Source: Thermoproteota archaeon (GTDB lineage Archaea > Asgardarchaeota > Njordarchaeia > Njordarchaeales > Njordarchaeaceae). From it: a DNA stretch of 48,285 bases. The position numbers were made by a program, and so were the translations under genes. The stretch spans positions 1-48,285 of the forward strand of contig JAGGXM010000065.1 in assembly GCA_021163045.1 (NCBI GenBank), given 5' to 3'. Below the pieces are notes generated by a model that was not told the DNA's origin, did not search any database, and saw nothing but the letters and a program-made list of their open reading frames with translations. This document shows positions 15,023 through 22,783 of the stretch, piece by piece; the first letter of the stretch is position 1, and the number at the start of each line of letters is the position of its first letter.

Positions 15023-15743
15023 TTAGGGTTCCTATTTCAGTCAACTTCTCCATGTCTCTATTTACCAGGTGCTCTACTATAGAGCATAAGTTAAATGGAT
15101 TTCTACCGTCAAAAATTACTGCTGGTATGCCAGATCGCTCCATAATTTTAATCGCCACAAAATCGATTAGCTTATACATACCAGCTTTTGCGGACTGTTC
15201 TACTAAAATTTTTCTCATATCTACGACTGTTATTTTCGCGAATTTTTTGGCATCAGAATGAATTTTAGGATCCTTATCGTAGACGCCGTCAACGTTGGTA
15301 GCGAGCAATATTGCATCAGCGTTTATAGCCTCAGCAATTATGGATGCTACGGCTACAGTGGATTGCCCGGGATAGAATCCACCACTAAAGCATATATCAT
15401 TGTTTTTTAGCTCTCTTAAAACCTCTAAAGCATTCTCGCATACGTGATCAGATACGTGTATTCCCTGATTTAATGCAATTTTTTTGGTATAATAAGCCAT
15501 TAATTGGGCATGTATTTTAGTTATATTGATCCCTATAATATCACTTTCAAACGAGGATAATCCCAAATTTTCGAGAATTCTTATGTAGAATCTAGCTGGA
15601 GCGCCCCCACCAGCGACTACAGCAATCTTATGTCCCTTTTTTGCGAGATCTACAATTATTTTACAGAAATCTTTGAGAATTTTTGTATTTTCCTCGATTG
15701 CCGGAAAGAGTATTGAGCCTCCAATTTTTAGGACAAATAGCAT
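15012..15743 (-). CDS. pyrH: UMP kinase
   Basis: The amino-acid-kinase fold of archaeal UMP kinase is present: VLKIGGSIL at the N-terminus, AVVAGGGAPARFYI, the GGFYPGQSTVAVA loop, ATNVDGVYDKDPK, and the closing GTLI. The length of 243 residues is a little over the usual 225-230. It phosphorylates UMP to UDP in pyrimidine nucleotide synthesis. Pairing with a convergent winged-helix gene gives no obvious regulatory meaning. Confidence 0.92.
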   Translation of the reverse strand: MLFVLKIGGSILFPAIEENTKILKDFCKIIVDLAKKGHKIAVVAGGGAPARFYIRILENLGLSSFESDIIGINITKIHAQLMAYYTKKIALNQGIHVSDHVCENALEVLRELKNNDICFSGGFYPGQSTVAVASIIAEAINADAILLATNVDGVYDKDPKIHSDAKKFAKITVVDMRKILVEQSAKAGMYKLIDFVAIKIMERSGIPAVIFDGRNPFNLCSIVEHLVNRDMEKLTEIGTLIMS

Positions 15744-15850
15744 ATTAAAATCCCCCTTCGATTTTTACATTTTTAATCTGATTAAGAAATTAATGTTTTG
15801 ACGAGGATCAAAAGAATTCTTGCTTAAAAAATTATAAAAGGATGATCTCT

Positions 15851-16150
15851 TTGCCATCTAAAATGGTAGAACGAGCTCTAGGACTTGGTTTTCAAATGCT
15901 ATTACAGATAATGATATATGAGGAAAGAGTAAGAGCTGGAGATTCTTTTGCCCTTCTATTCTTAACATTAAATATAATGATTATTTTATCATTATCCCCT
16001 GTCATGTTAGTGGTAAGTACAACAATTACACAAAATATTCTAATATATCTAGCTAAAATACTCGATAGCAATATGTTTAATGCTATGTTTATTGATCTTG
16101 TAGTCACGCTGATAACGATAAATTCACAAGCAATAATTCTAATATTGTAG
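15851..16150 (+). CDS. Small hydrophobic membrane protein, unknown
   Basis: I do not recognise this protein. It has about 99 residues from a TTG start six bases behind AGGATGAT; an ATG at 15842 lies in that site. After an N-terminal amphipathic part (MVERALGLGFQMLLQIMIYEERVRAGDS), two hydrophobic stretches (FALLFLTLNIMIILSLSPVMLVV and MFIDLVVTLITINSQAIILIL) suggest two membrane segments. It lies just before eS1. In other archaea Pcc1 often precedes eS1, but this sequence has no Pcc1 motif. Codon use is like the neighbours. Confidence 0.5.
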   Translation: MPSKMVERALGLGFQMLLQIMIYEERVRAGDSFALLFLTLNIMIILSLSPVMLVVSTTITQNILIYLAKILDSNMFNAMFIDLVVTLITINSQAIILIL

Positions 16151-16223
16151 ATTGTTCAAAATTTTCAAATACTTAACACAAATAATCTAATTAGAATCAA
16201 ACCACTGAAAAATGGTGTTCATT

Positions 16224-16889
16224 ATGGTTCGTGTAAAAGCGAAAGGAAAGCAGAGGAAGTATTGGATAATAGCATACGCTCCAGAATTGCTCGGGGGAAC
16301 AAACAAACCACTAGCCAAGATCCTATATTTTGAGCCTGAAGAGCTAATTAATAAGATTGTTATAGTAAAGGGATTAGAATTCACTAGAAGTTTCGAGGAT
16401 CGCGCAATGAATCTCTATTTTCGAATTGTAAAAGTTACACCAGCAGGCGCTTACACCACATTGATAGGACACGATTATGCTCGGGAGATAATAACATCAA
16501 AAGTAAGGAGGAGAATGTCTAAAGTAGAACTCATAACGAGAGTTTACACTAAAGATGGTCACAGAGTTAAGGTGAGCATTCTAGCTATGACAACAAGCCG
16601 TTGCGATAGAATTCATAAGAAGAAAATAAGAAGAATATTAAATGAATTTGTAAATGAAAAGGCTAAAGACTACACTTATGAGGAGCTAATCTATAATCTA
16701 TCGATCAGAAAAACGTGGCATAATGAGATAGTAAGTATGATTAGTAAAGTATATCCAATACGTGAATTCCTTATTTATAAAACAAGGGCCGAAACGGTAA
16801 TAATACCAACAGATCAGATAAAGAATAGCGTAGAGAATAAAGAAGAAATTTTAAAAAGTGCTGAGACATTTTCTAAGAAAGCCGTATAG
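16224..16889 (+). CDS. rps3ae: Ribosomal protein eS1 (S3Ae)
   Basis: The 221 residues match eS1: KAKGKQRKYWIIAYAPELLGG near the start, the long central VRRRMSKVELITRVYTKDGHRVKVSILAMTTSR block, and a helical C-terminus with KVYPIREFLIYKTRAETV. It is a small-subunit protein near the mRNA exit, found only in archaea and eukaryotes. The ATG at 16224 is preferred over 16212 because an ATGGTG site sits at the right distance. Confidence 0.92.
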   Translation: MVRVKAKGKQRKYWIIAYAPELLGGTNKPLAKILYFEPEELINKIVIVKGLEFTRSFEDRAMNLYFRIVKVTPAGAYTTLIGHDYAREIITSKVRRRMSKVELITRVYTKDGHRVKVSILAMTTSRCDRIHKKKIRRILNEFVNEKAKDYTYEELIYNLSIRKTWHNEIVSMISKVYPIREFLIYKTRAETVIIPTDQIKNSVENKEEILKSAETFSKKAV

Positions 16890-16910
16890 CTTCTTAATTC
16901 ACATAAATTA

Positions 16911-17180
16911 TTAATCAGAAGCTCCCGCCAACCGATCTCGAGCCTCCTTTAGGAGATCTTCATCAATTGATATTTTCTTTCTTACACTTTTATCTTTTAT
17001 AACTCTACTACTTGTGTTAGAAGCTATAGAAATCTCAGCAGGAGGGACCTCCCTGGTATTCTCCTTTATAGGCCTTGCTAATTTTACTCGAAATTTGCAA
17101 ACCGTACACACTAGAAATTCCTCGTTATTAATTTTTCTGTACACTAATATATTACCACACTTTGGACAGAATTCAGGCAT
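16911..17180 (-). CDS. Single zinc-ribbon protein, TFS/RPB9 N-ribbon-like
   Basis: The first 45 residues form an RpoM/TFS-type zinc ribbon: FCPKCGNILVY...LVCTVCKFRVKL. The next 45 are low-complexity and end in a short helix (SIDEDLLKEARDRLAGA). True TFS or RPB9 has a second, C-terminal zinc ribbon; it is absent here and no frameshift is visible. It may therefore be an N-ribbon-only polymerase-binding protein. It is convergent with eS1. Confidence 0.65.
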   Translation of the reverse strand: MPEFCPKCGNILVYRKINNEEFLVCTVCKFRVKLARPIKENTREVPPAEISIASNTSSRVIKDKSVRKKISIDEDLLKEARDRLAGASD

Positions 17181-17428
17181 ATATATTGGCCTCCAAACTC
17201 AAGTCTAATATTGGGCTTAAATTTGGGAATCGATATATAAATCTTATTGATGGGCTAACTAAATATTTATAATTACACATGAGTAGTTTAAATCCAAAAA
17301 GCTTAAAGGTTCCTTAGTAATTCAGAAATAACTAAGAAAGATTTATAATGATCGAGGATGAAGAAGAGGTGATCCTCGGATAAGATTAATGAAGAGAAGG
17401 GAAAACTGACTCGCAGAGGTGTAGCAAA

Positions 17429-17638
17429 ATGACACGAAAAGACAAATTATTAAGGCTAAATCCGCAACCGAGGTCTAACTTCCTCTTAGTTCAATGCCCA
17501 GAATGCTCGTCTAAGCAGATAATATTCTCACATGCATCAATAGAAGTTAAATGCTTTGTTTGTGGAAAAACCTTAGCTAAGCCGACTGGTGGTAAAGCAA
17601 AAATTTTGGGTAAAATTCTAAAGAAATATTATGAATAA
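17429..17638 (+). CDS. rps27e: Ribosomal protein eS27
   Basis: The 69 residues carry the eS27 zinc finger CPEC...CFVCGKTLAKPTGGKAKI and conserved flanks. GAGGTG precedes the ATG. A TATA-like AGATTTATAATG lies at about 17339-17350. The usual partner eL42 (rpl44e) is not next to it; a surface-protein gene follows after 25 bases, which is unusual company. Confidence 0.95.
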   Translation: MTRKDKLLRLNPQPRSNFLLVQCPECSSKQIIFSHASIEVKCFVCGKTLAKPTGGKAKILGKILKKYYE

Positions 17639-17663
17639 ATATTATGAATGAGGACGACGTATT

Positions 17664-18716
17664 ATGCCAAAGAAAATAAGCCTCGTAATTATTTGTTTGT
17701 TTCTTTTATCAACCAGTACGATGATCTATGGTCTAAAGGCTAATGATGAACAAGGAAAACTTGTACGTGAAATTTTTAATATACTTATAGATGAAGGGCA
17801 TGGACCTATATTTGGACATCGTGAGTTAATGGACGCCTTAAATTATTTAAACAAAACCCTTAAGGTACGAGTGTACGTAAATACCGAGAGCATCGATTAC
17901 ACGAAGCTTGCTGGTATAGATCTTGTAATAATCCCACCATCCAATGGATCGATAGCTTATACACAACAAGAGAGAAAAGCTTTTAAAAGCTACACAATGT
18001 ATGGCGGAGCAATTCTTTTACTAGGTATTCCTTTAAGGAATGATGGAACTAATATGAATCCCCTAGAATTTAATTCGATAATAAGAACGATCTTTGACAG
18101 TTCGCCATTTATGTATTATGAAAAGGATGGTATGGGAGATATTATTTACGATGATATACATGCCTCCGGAGAGATCCTAAACTTGTCTGTGGAGATGCTC
18201 CATACAAATATAACAGAACTTTTTGAGAATATTACAACGATAAATATACGTTCAACATCTATTAGAATTCTAGACGATAAAAATGTTAAAATGATAAATT
18301 TACAAGCATCAGCATATAGTGTGAGCAAAGATGGAACAATAAATTATAACAACGGAACAATCACTATAATGGCATCAAAAGAGATTTCTAGGGGGATCTT
18401 GACAGCCATAGGCTTCGGAGAAGCATTTACAAATATAAAGTCCCCCTATGGTTCTCCTTGGATAGATCTCGAAGGAAATAAAAACCTATTTAAAAATATA
18501 ATACTTTGGATATTAAGATTAAATCGCTGGTTTAAGGAGGATATAAAACCAGCACAGGATATCTATCTGTACTATATTATCACATCTGGGATCTCATTCA
18601 GTTTATATTATATAATGTTCAAAAGAGAACAACGAGAGGAAATATTAAAGAGAAAAGCAAAGGAGACGATAAAGCCCTCCGAAATTATCAAAAAAATCAG
18701 AGAGAAAAAAGAGTAA
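17664..18716 (+). CDS. Secreted/membrane GATase-like protein, short OST48-like paralogue
   Basis: The N-terminal signal sequence (KKISLVIICLFLLSTSTMIYG) is followed by an outside domain of glutamine-amidotransferase-like fold (about residues 30-285). Visible elements are IDEGHGPIF, DLVIIPPSNGS, GGAILLLGIPL, and a final strand-helix GILTAIGFGEAFTN...NLFKNIILWILRLN. A single membrane helix (about 303-322) and a basic cytoplasmic tail follow. The order matches the N-domain and membrane anchor of OST48/WBP1 of oligosaccharyltransferase and of DUF4350-like archaeal proteins. It lacks the beta-sandwich domain found in the convergent neighbour 18718-20058. Several N-x-S/T sites suggest glycosylation. 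The function is unproven. Confidence 0.6.
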   Translation: MPKKISLVIICLFLLSTSTMIYGLKANDEQGKLVREIFNILIDEGHGPIFGHRELMDALNYLNKTLKVRVYVNTESIDYTKLAGIDLVIIPPSNGSIAYTQQERKAFKSYTMYGGAILLLGIPLRNDGTNMNPLEFNSIIRTIFDSSPFMYYEKDGMGDIIYDDIHASGEILNLSVEMLHTNITELFENITTINIRSTSIRILDDKNVKMINLQASAYSVSKDGTINYNNGTITIMASKEISRGILTAIGFGEAFTNIKSPYGSPWIDLEGNKNLFKNIILWILRLNRWFKEDIKPAQDIYLYYIITSGISFSLYYIMFKREQREEILKRKAKETIKPSEIIKKIREKKE

Positions 18717-18717
18717 A

Positions 18718-20058
18718 TCACTCTTTCTTAATTTTTTCTACGGTTTTACTAATCAGCTCCTTATTCTTCTTATAGTATGGAAATAGAGCTACAATGAGAC
18801 CTATTAAAAGTAGCCCAGGAATACCCAGTCCAATTACAGATACTATGAAAGAATAAACAGTCTCAACGTTTTTTGGGATTAGTATAACAGTAACCTCTTG
18901 ATCTGACCAGAAGAATCCAAAATATTTCTTATATGCAACAACATAAATATTTGTTAGACCCTTCGAAAGATTAGAAACATCAATTTGCAGGAAATATACA
19001 TTTGTATCGTTAACTCTTGAGGCATTTTCTTTGAGTATTATAATTGAGCCCCTAGCCAAAACTACTGTAAATATAGTTTCATTTAATACACTATTATCCG
19101 GCACATCAGCAACAAACGAGACATTTAGTACCGCTGGTTGTATGTTTATATAGACAGTAGAGGGTGTAGCTTTAAGATCACCGATATTTATATATGCGGT
19201 TTGCTTTCCGATCCAGTTAATCAATCCTCTGAAGAGCAATATATTATCAAATTCACTATTTGATAAGTATTTATTTGTAAAAGCCAAATCTGAGCCAAGT
19301 AAGAAAACTTTACCACCTGTCCATAGCTCTATTAAATGGCACAATGAAACATTTCTCCCATACAGTTCGTTAGGATCTCTTGTTTGATTATTATTCTCAT
19401 CTACAAAAGTAGAGTTTAATCCCCATATTAGGCTATAATCCACAAACTTTACTGATATGGTTGCATTTCTCCCTGACTTAATAAAAGCACCACTATTTGG
19501 TATGGAAATCTCTCTGAAATCGTAGTAGGTAAATATCGGATGATTTCTTATCCAAGTGTTCTGCACTAAGGGTATTCGTGAATCGTTTCCAAAATTAGAG
19601 CTATTATCTAGGATCGGTCCAATAACATCTAGACCGAATAAATCCAAGAAATAACCATATGTAGAGATATTTTCGAAAGGAATTCCTAGAATGACAGAGC
19701 CTCCTTCTAAAAGAAAAGTTTCTATAAGTTTCCAAGTATCGTTACTTACATAGGTTTGGCCTATAAGTATTAGGACATCTAGATCGGCTATTTGAACATA
19801 TTGGGTAATGGAAGTAAGCTCTGTGTAGTAAAACCCATCTTCGGTGATAATATTAATGAAAAGCGATAATTGTGTCTTGCTAAACGTGGGTGAACCGCCG
19901 ATATATAACCCAAAAGAAATACTAGATGCGGGTGGTGCGGATTTAATCGGTGATGGATTTAGGATCTTACCATTAATAGCGCCATTAATAGGCACTAGAA
20001 GAATTACTAATACAATAAGCAGATTTAGATATTTTTGGCTATTACTGGATATGCCCAT
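18718..20058 (-). CDS. OST48/WBP1-like type I membrane protein (candidate)
   Basis: A signal peptide (about 1-28) leads into a GATase-like domain (about 48-285) with the same landmarks as its neighbour: SLFINIITEDGFYYTEL, LDVLILIGQ, LLEGGSVILGIPF, and GGKVFLLGSDLAFTNKYL...LLFRGLINWI. A predicted beta-sandwich (about 290-400, ending in TNIYVVAYKK), a membrane helix (about 403-429) and a Lys-rich tail follow. Eukaryotic OST48 has exactly this series: a 'GGGSVL' strand, an 'RVIFSGSLDFFSD' strand followed by a 'RWVF' helix, a beta domain and one C-terminal membrane helix. Many N-x-S/T sequons are present. Identity is low, so the call is an architectural one. Generic DUF4350-type surface protein is the alternative. 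Confidence 0.55.
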   Translation of the reverse strand: MGISSNSQKYLNLLIVLVILLVPINGAINGKILNPSPIKSAPPASSISFGLYIGGSPTFSKTQLSLFINIITEDGFYYTELTSITQYVQIADLDVLILIGQTYVSNDTWKLIETFLLEGGSVILGIPFENISTYGYFLDLFGLDVIGPILDNSSNFGNDSRIPLVQNTWIRNHPIFTYYDFREISIPNSGAFIKSGRNATISVKFVDYSLIWGLNSTFVDENNNQTRDPNELYGRNVSLCHLIELWTGGKVFLLGSDLAFTNKYLSNSEFDNILLFRGLINWIGKQTAYINIGDLKATPSTVYINIQPAVLNVSFVADVPDNSVLNETIFTVVLARGSIIILKENASRVNDTNVYFLQIDVSNLSKGLTNIYVVAYKKYFGFFWSDQEVTVILIPKNVETVYSFIVSVIGLGIPGLLLIGLIVALFPYYKKNKELISKTVEKIKKE

Positions 20059-20143
20059 GAATATCCCTCCAAAGATTCTAAGTTTACTTTCATAAGATTG
20101 ATATTATGAACCATTACCACATTTTAATTGTTTGGTGGTTGTA

Positions 20144-20779
20144 ATGAGTCTTGAAAAATTTTGGGAAAACATTAAAAAAATATGGATAGATGGTAGGGGT
20201 TATCAACTATTAGAAATTTTGGATGAAAATGAAGAATCACGAGAAGCCATATTCAAGAAGAAGAAATCTAGAGCGTATGTATTAGTAACATCGAAACAAA
20301 TTTCAGTTCAATTAGTTCGTAGAACTATTGAAAAAATTAAGGAACTTGGATGCAACGAGGCTATGATGGCTACACTCGGAAAGCTTACAACACAAGCAAA
20401 GGTTCTGGGAGAACAAGAAAATATTGAGTTTGTTCATAGGAAGGAACCATTAGTATATGCATTCGACCATTGGTTGGTACCAAAACATAGAATTCTAAGT
20501 TCTAAAGAGGCGAAAGAAATAATACAAAAATACACAAATGGAAAACCCGAGCAACTGCCAAAAATATCTGTATTAGATCCGACTGTTCGGATATTAAGAG
20601 CAAAACCGGGAGATATAATAGAGGTAATACGAGAGATACCAGAGAAAGAGAAGCTTATTGAAAAATACGGGGAAAAATTTGGATCTATGGTCTATGAACT
20701 TCTGAGAGAACTCACTCCTGCAGGACGAGAGATATCATATAGATTAGTTGTAGAAGAACCTGAGGAATTTTTATTTTAG
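20144..20779 (+). CDS. rpoH: RNA polymerase subunit H with RPB5-like N-terminal domain
   Basis: Residues 108-211 are the archaeal RpoH/RPB5 assembly domain: FDHWLVPKHRILSSKEAKEI, EQLPKISVLDPTVR, AKPGDIIEVIR and ISYRLVVEE. Archaeal RpoH is normally about 80 residues. Here about 107 extra N-terminal residues (LEKFWENIKKIWIDGRGYQL..., then ...LTTQAKVLGEQENIEFVHRKEPLVY) line up in order with the jaw domain of eukaryotic RPB5, which also runs through 'ITPSAMK' and 'IETF' into 'HHELVPKH'. A further 25-30 residue insertion sits at about 165-195. The start is ATG 20144 behind GGTGGT. It precedes the E2 gene by 10 bases, not rpoB as is usual. Confidence 0.9.
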   Translation: MSLEKFWENIKKIWIDGRGYQLLEILDENEESREAIFKKKKSRAYVLVTSKQISVQLVRRTIEKIKELGCNEAMMATLGKLTTQAKVLGEQENIEFVHRKEPLVYAFDHWLVPKHRILSSKEAKEIIQKYTNGKPEQLPKISVLDPTVRILRAKPGDIIEVIREIPEKEKLIEKYGEKFGSMVYELLRELTPAGREISYRLVVEEPEEFLF

Positions 20780-20789
20780 GTGATCTATC

Positions 20790-21269
20790 TTGCAACTAGA
20801 TGAAAAAGCATTTCAAAAACGTTTACTTTTTGAGTTAAATCAAGTACGCCGAGAAGCACCAACCTTTCGCCCGCGTAATGATCTAACAGAATGGATTGGA
20901 TATATAATGGGTACAGGGCCTTACGAGGGTGGAATATTTGTATTTAGAATAAAAATTCCAAGGACGTATCCATTTACGCCTCCGATCGTGGAAGCTTTAA
21001 CACCAATCTTTCATCCAAACATTTCTGAAAGCGGGAAGGTTTGCCTTGATGTTTTTCAAAAAAAATGGCTCACATCGATGTCCTTAGTAGATGTGATCAA
21101 CTCTCTTAGATTAATTTTTGATATAGAACTAGCAAATCCAGATAACTACTTTAATTTTAGAGCAGCAACGACGTTAAAACGTTCCAAACAAGAATTTATT
21201 AAAATTGCTCAAGAATGGACTAAAAAATTTGCAACATGGGAGAAAGCCAGAGAGTTAGGAATTAAATAA
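20790..21269 (+). CDS. Ubiquitin-conjugating E2-like enzyme
   Basis: The UBC fold is complete in 159 residues: IPRTYPFTPPIVEALTPIFHPN with the HPN tripeptide at 75-77, the catalytic cysteine Cys85 in SGKVCLDVF, then KKWLTSMSLVDVINSLRLIF as in eukaryotic E2s (where Trp and LTI follow), and a C-terminal helical part with NPDNYFN. E2 enzymes carry activated ubiquitin-like proteins. The TTG start follows AGGTGAT at normal spacing. It is in one operon with RpoH; the JAMM protein is at 13656-14093. No E1, RING or ubiquitin gene is in the window. Confidence 0.9.
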   Translation: MQLDEKAFQKRLLFELNQVRREAPTFRPRNDLTEWIGYIMGTGPYEGGIFVFRIKIPRTYPFTPPIVEALTPIFHPNISESGKVCLDVFQKKWLTSMSLVDVINSLRLIFDIELANPDNYFNFRAATTLKRSKQEFIKIAQEWTKKFATWEKARELGIK

Positions 21270-21304
21270 AAAGGACTTAGATAGTAGAAGTCTAATCCCC
21301 TTTT
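21269..21304 (+). terminator. Terminator-like hairpin after E2
   Basis: AAAAGG (21269-21274) can pair with CCTTTT (21299-21304), with an inner GACTT/AAGTC helix. It is followed by an AT-rich run. It lies at the stop of the RpoH-E2 operon. Confidence 0.4.
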
Positions 21305-21430
21305 ATAATAAACATTTCTACTCAAATTAAGTCTTACTAAATCCCGATGAAGCGTTTTATATCAATATGATAATAGATGTTTCTATTAATATATTGGAGA
21401 GCATTATTTCTATCTTGTAAAAAGTTTTTA

Positions 21431-22138
21431 TTAATGATTTAAGATTATATTATAGGTCCCTTGAATCGCTATGACCGGTACACAATTACCTGTGCTATTT
21501 CCTTTATTCGTATCCCATAAGACTACATCATTATCATGTTCACATAAATATGATATTCCATTAATATTTCTATGCGCTTCCCTATAGAGAAAAATGCTAA
21601 TAAGTTTCTTTTCTCTCTTTTTTAGTTTCCCTACAGTAAAGAAGTTTCTTCCATTTACAATAAAGATCACGCTATAAAATCTTCTATTAAGGCTGATTCT
21701 TAATAGATCTTTGAGCGATGATACTTCAAATACCTCTCCGTGAAGGATTGATTGGAGTACTGAATTACTTGGCTCAATTGCTAGGGGTTCATTCTTTTTT
21801 CTAACTAATTTAACTATTGGTAAATATATACCAGACGGCTCTTTGGTATCATTACGTAGCTCGATCTCTCCAGAATCAAAGTCTAATCGAATGTAATTCT
21901 TTGGTATCTCTTCTGAGAAACAAAAAGCTCCCATAACCTTCTTGTGATATAATGGTGTACGAATAATAGCTAGATATACTTGGCCATGTGCTTCATTTTC
22001 AAATGTATAAATTGGCGGTGGAATTTCATGTTCCCTAAAAATGCTCAAAAAAAATGCTAATGACCTAAGATTGTCTAATTTTAAATACTCAGCGTTGCCA
22101 TTTTTAAACCAAAAAATCTGCACCACCCAAAAAAGCAA
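21431..22138 (-). CDS. Uncharacterised protein
   Basis: I do not recognise this 235-residue protein. It looks soluble and mixed alpha/beta, with alternating strands (GQVYLAIIRTPLY, IRLDFDSGEIEL, FYSVIFIVNGRNFFTVGKL, VVLWDTNKG) and no cysteine pairs, P-loop or membrane helix. Codon use is like its neighbours. The TTG at 22138 opens the frame; GTG codons four and five residues in, next to a GGGTGG site, leave the start uncertain. It is divergent from the BFN gene with a 75-base gap. Confidence 0.6.
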   Translation of the reverse strand: MLFWVVQIFWFKNGNAEYLKLDNLRSLAFFLSIFREHEIPPPIYTFENEAHGQVYLAIIRTPLYHKKVMGAFCFSEEIPKNYIRLDFDSGEIELRNDTKEPSGIYLPIVKLVRKKNEPLAIEPSNSVLQSILHGEVFEVSSLKDLLRISLNRRFYSVIFIVNGRNFFTVGKLKKREKKLISIFLYREAHRNINGISYLCEHDNDVVLWDTNKGNSTGNCVPVIAIQGTYNIILNH

Positions 22139-22213
22139 TCTTTCTATATCTTTCGAATTAGAAAGTGTTATTAACTTAATGTTATAAGTAATATTAATAT
22201 TGAGGTGCCCTAA

Positions 22214-22783
22214 GTGGTAAAAAAAGATATTGAAGATGTTTCCGACGAATATTTCGATAGATCATTGTATCTTAAGGTAGCTAAAATCAGACCGCTCTTT
22301 CCTCTTCCACTTACAACAATGCCCCCGACCTCCGTTATGATGAATCCAACCATACTAGCAAATTTAACGAAACCCGTTTTAGAAATGCGACTGGAGGATG
22401 GTAAACTATTTAGAATGGGAGGAATCCCACCAACTATAGCGATTGAGATATGGGAAGTTCTTGAAAGCAGAAAAAACACAGCATTAGACCTTGAACGTAG
22501 GGATCCAAGACTCACTTTATCCCAAGCAATAATTGAGATGGCTGAGGTTAAACGAGCTAAAATCACAGACATCCTCCCCAAATTCAATGTATATGTAGCA
22601 GAAATAGATCTTATCCCCGAAGGCTTTGGTAAACCAATTACACTTAGGATGATACCTTCTCATGCAATATTGATTGCACTTAGAGCTGGTGCTTCTATCT
22701 TTGTGTCGAAAGATCTTGTTGAAAATAATGGTAGCGAAAGTAGTGAGGATATGGAAACTACGGGGAATTTTTACGATGTCTGA
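22214..22783 (+). CDS. Bifunctional nuclease (BFN/DUF151) family protein
   Basis: Residues about 45-165 follow the BFN family: KPVLEMRLEDGKLFRMGGIPPTIAIEIWEVLE, a middle stretch DPRLTLSQAIIEMAEV, then FNVYVAEIDL and TLRMIPSHAILIALRAGASIFVSKDLVE, the conserved 'SDAIALALR.PIYV' segment. Members have nuclease activity in plants and Thermotoga and often accompany DNA-repair genes. The GTG start is behind GAGGTG. The 3' end overlaps the Rad51-paralogue start by 8 bases, which suggests coupled translation and a role with it. Confidence 0.8.
   Translation: MVKKDIEDVSDEYFDRSLYLKVAKIRPLFPLPLTTMPPTSVMMNPTILANLTKPVLEMRLEDGKLFRMGGIPPTIAIEIWEVLESRKNTALDLERRDPRLTLSQAIIEMAEVKRAKITDILPKFNVYVAEIDLIPEGFGKPITLRMIPSHAILIALRAGASIFVSKDLVENNGSESSEDMETTGNFYDV

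Noticed and set aside
15892-16107. Antisense frame before eS1 that loosely resembled Pcc1 (...SPALTLSSYI...)
   Set aside because: It has no ATG, the ALR-NSY spacing is wrong, no ribosome binding site fits, and the plus-strand frame is longer and better started.
17339-17410. Possible C/D box sRNA or hairpin RNA before eS27 (ATGATC...CTGA; CGAGGAT/ATCCTCG stem)
   Set aside because: Box spacing does not fit any C/D layout and a TATA box for eS27 explains part of it; the 7-bp stem alone is not enough.
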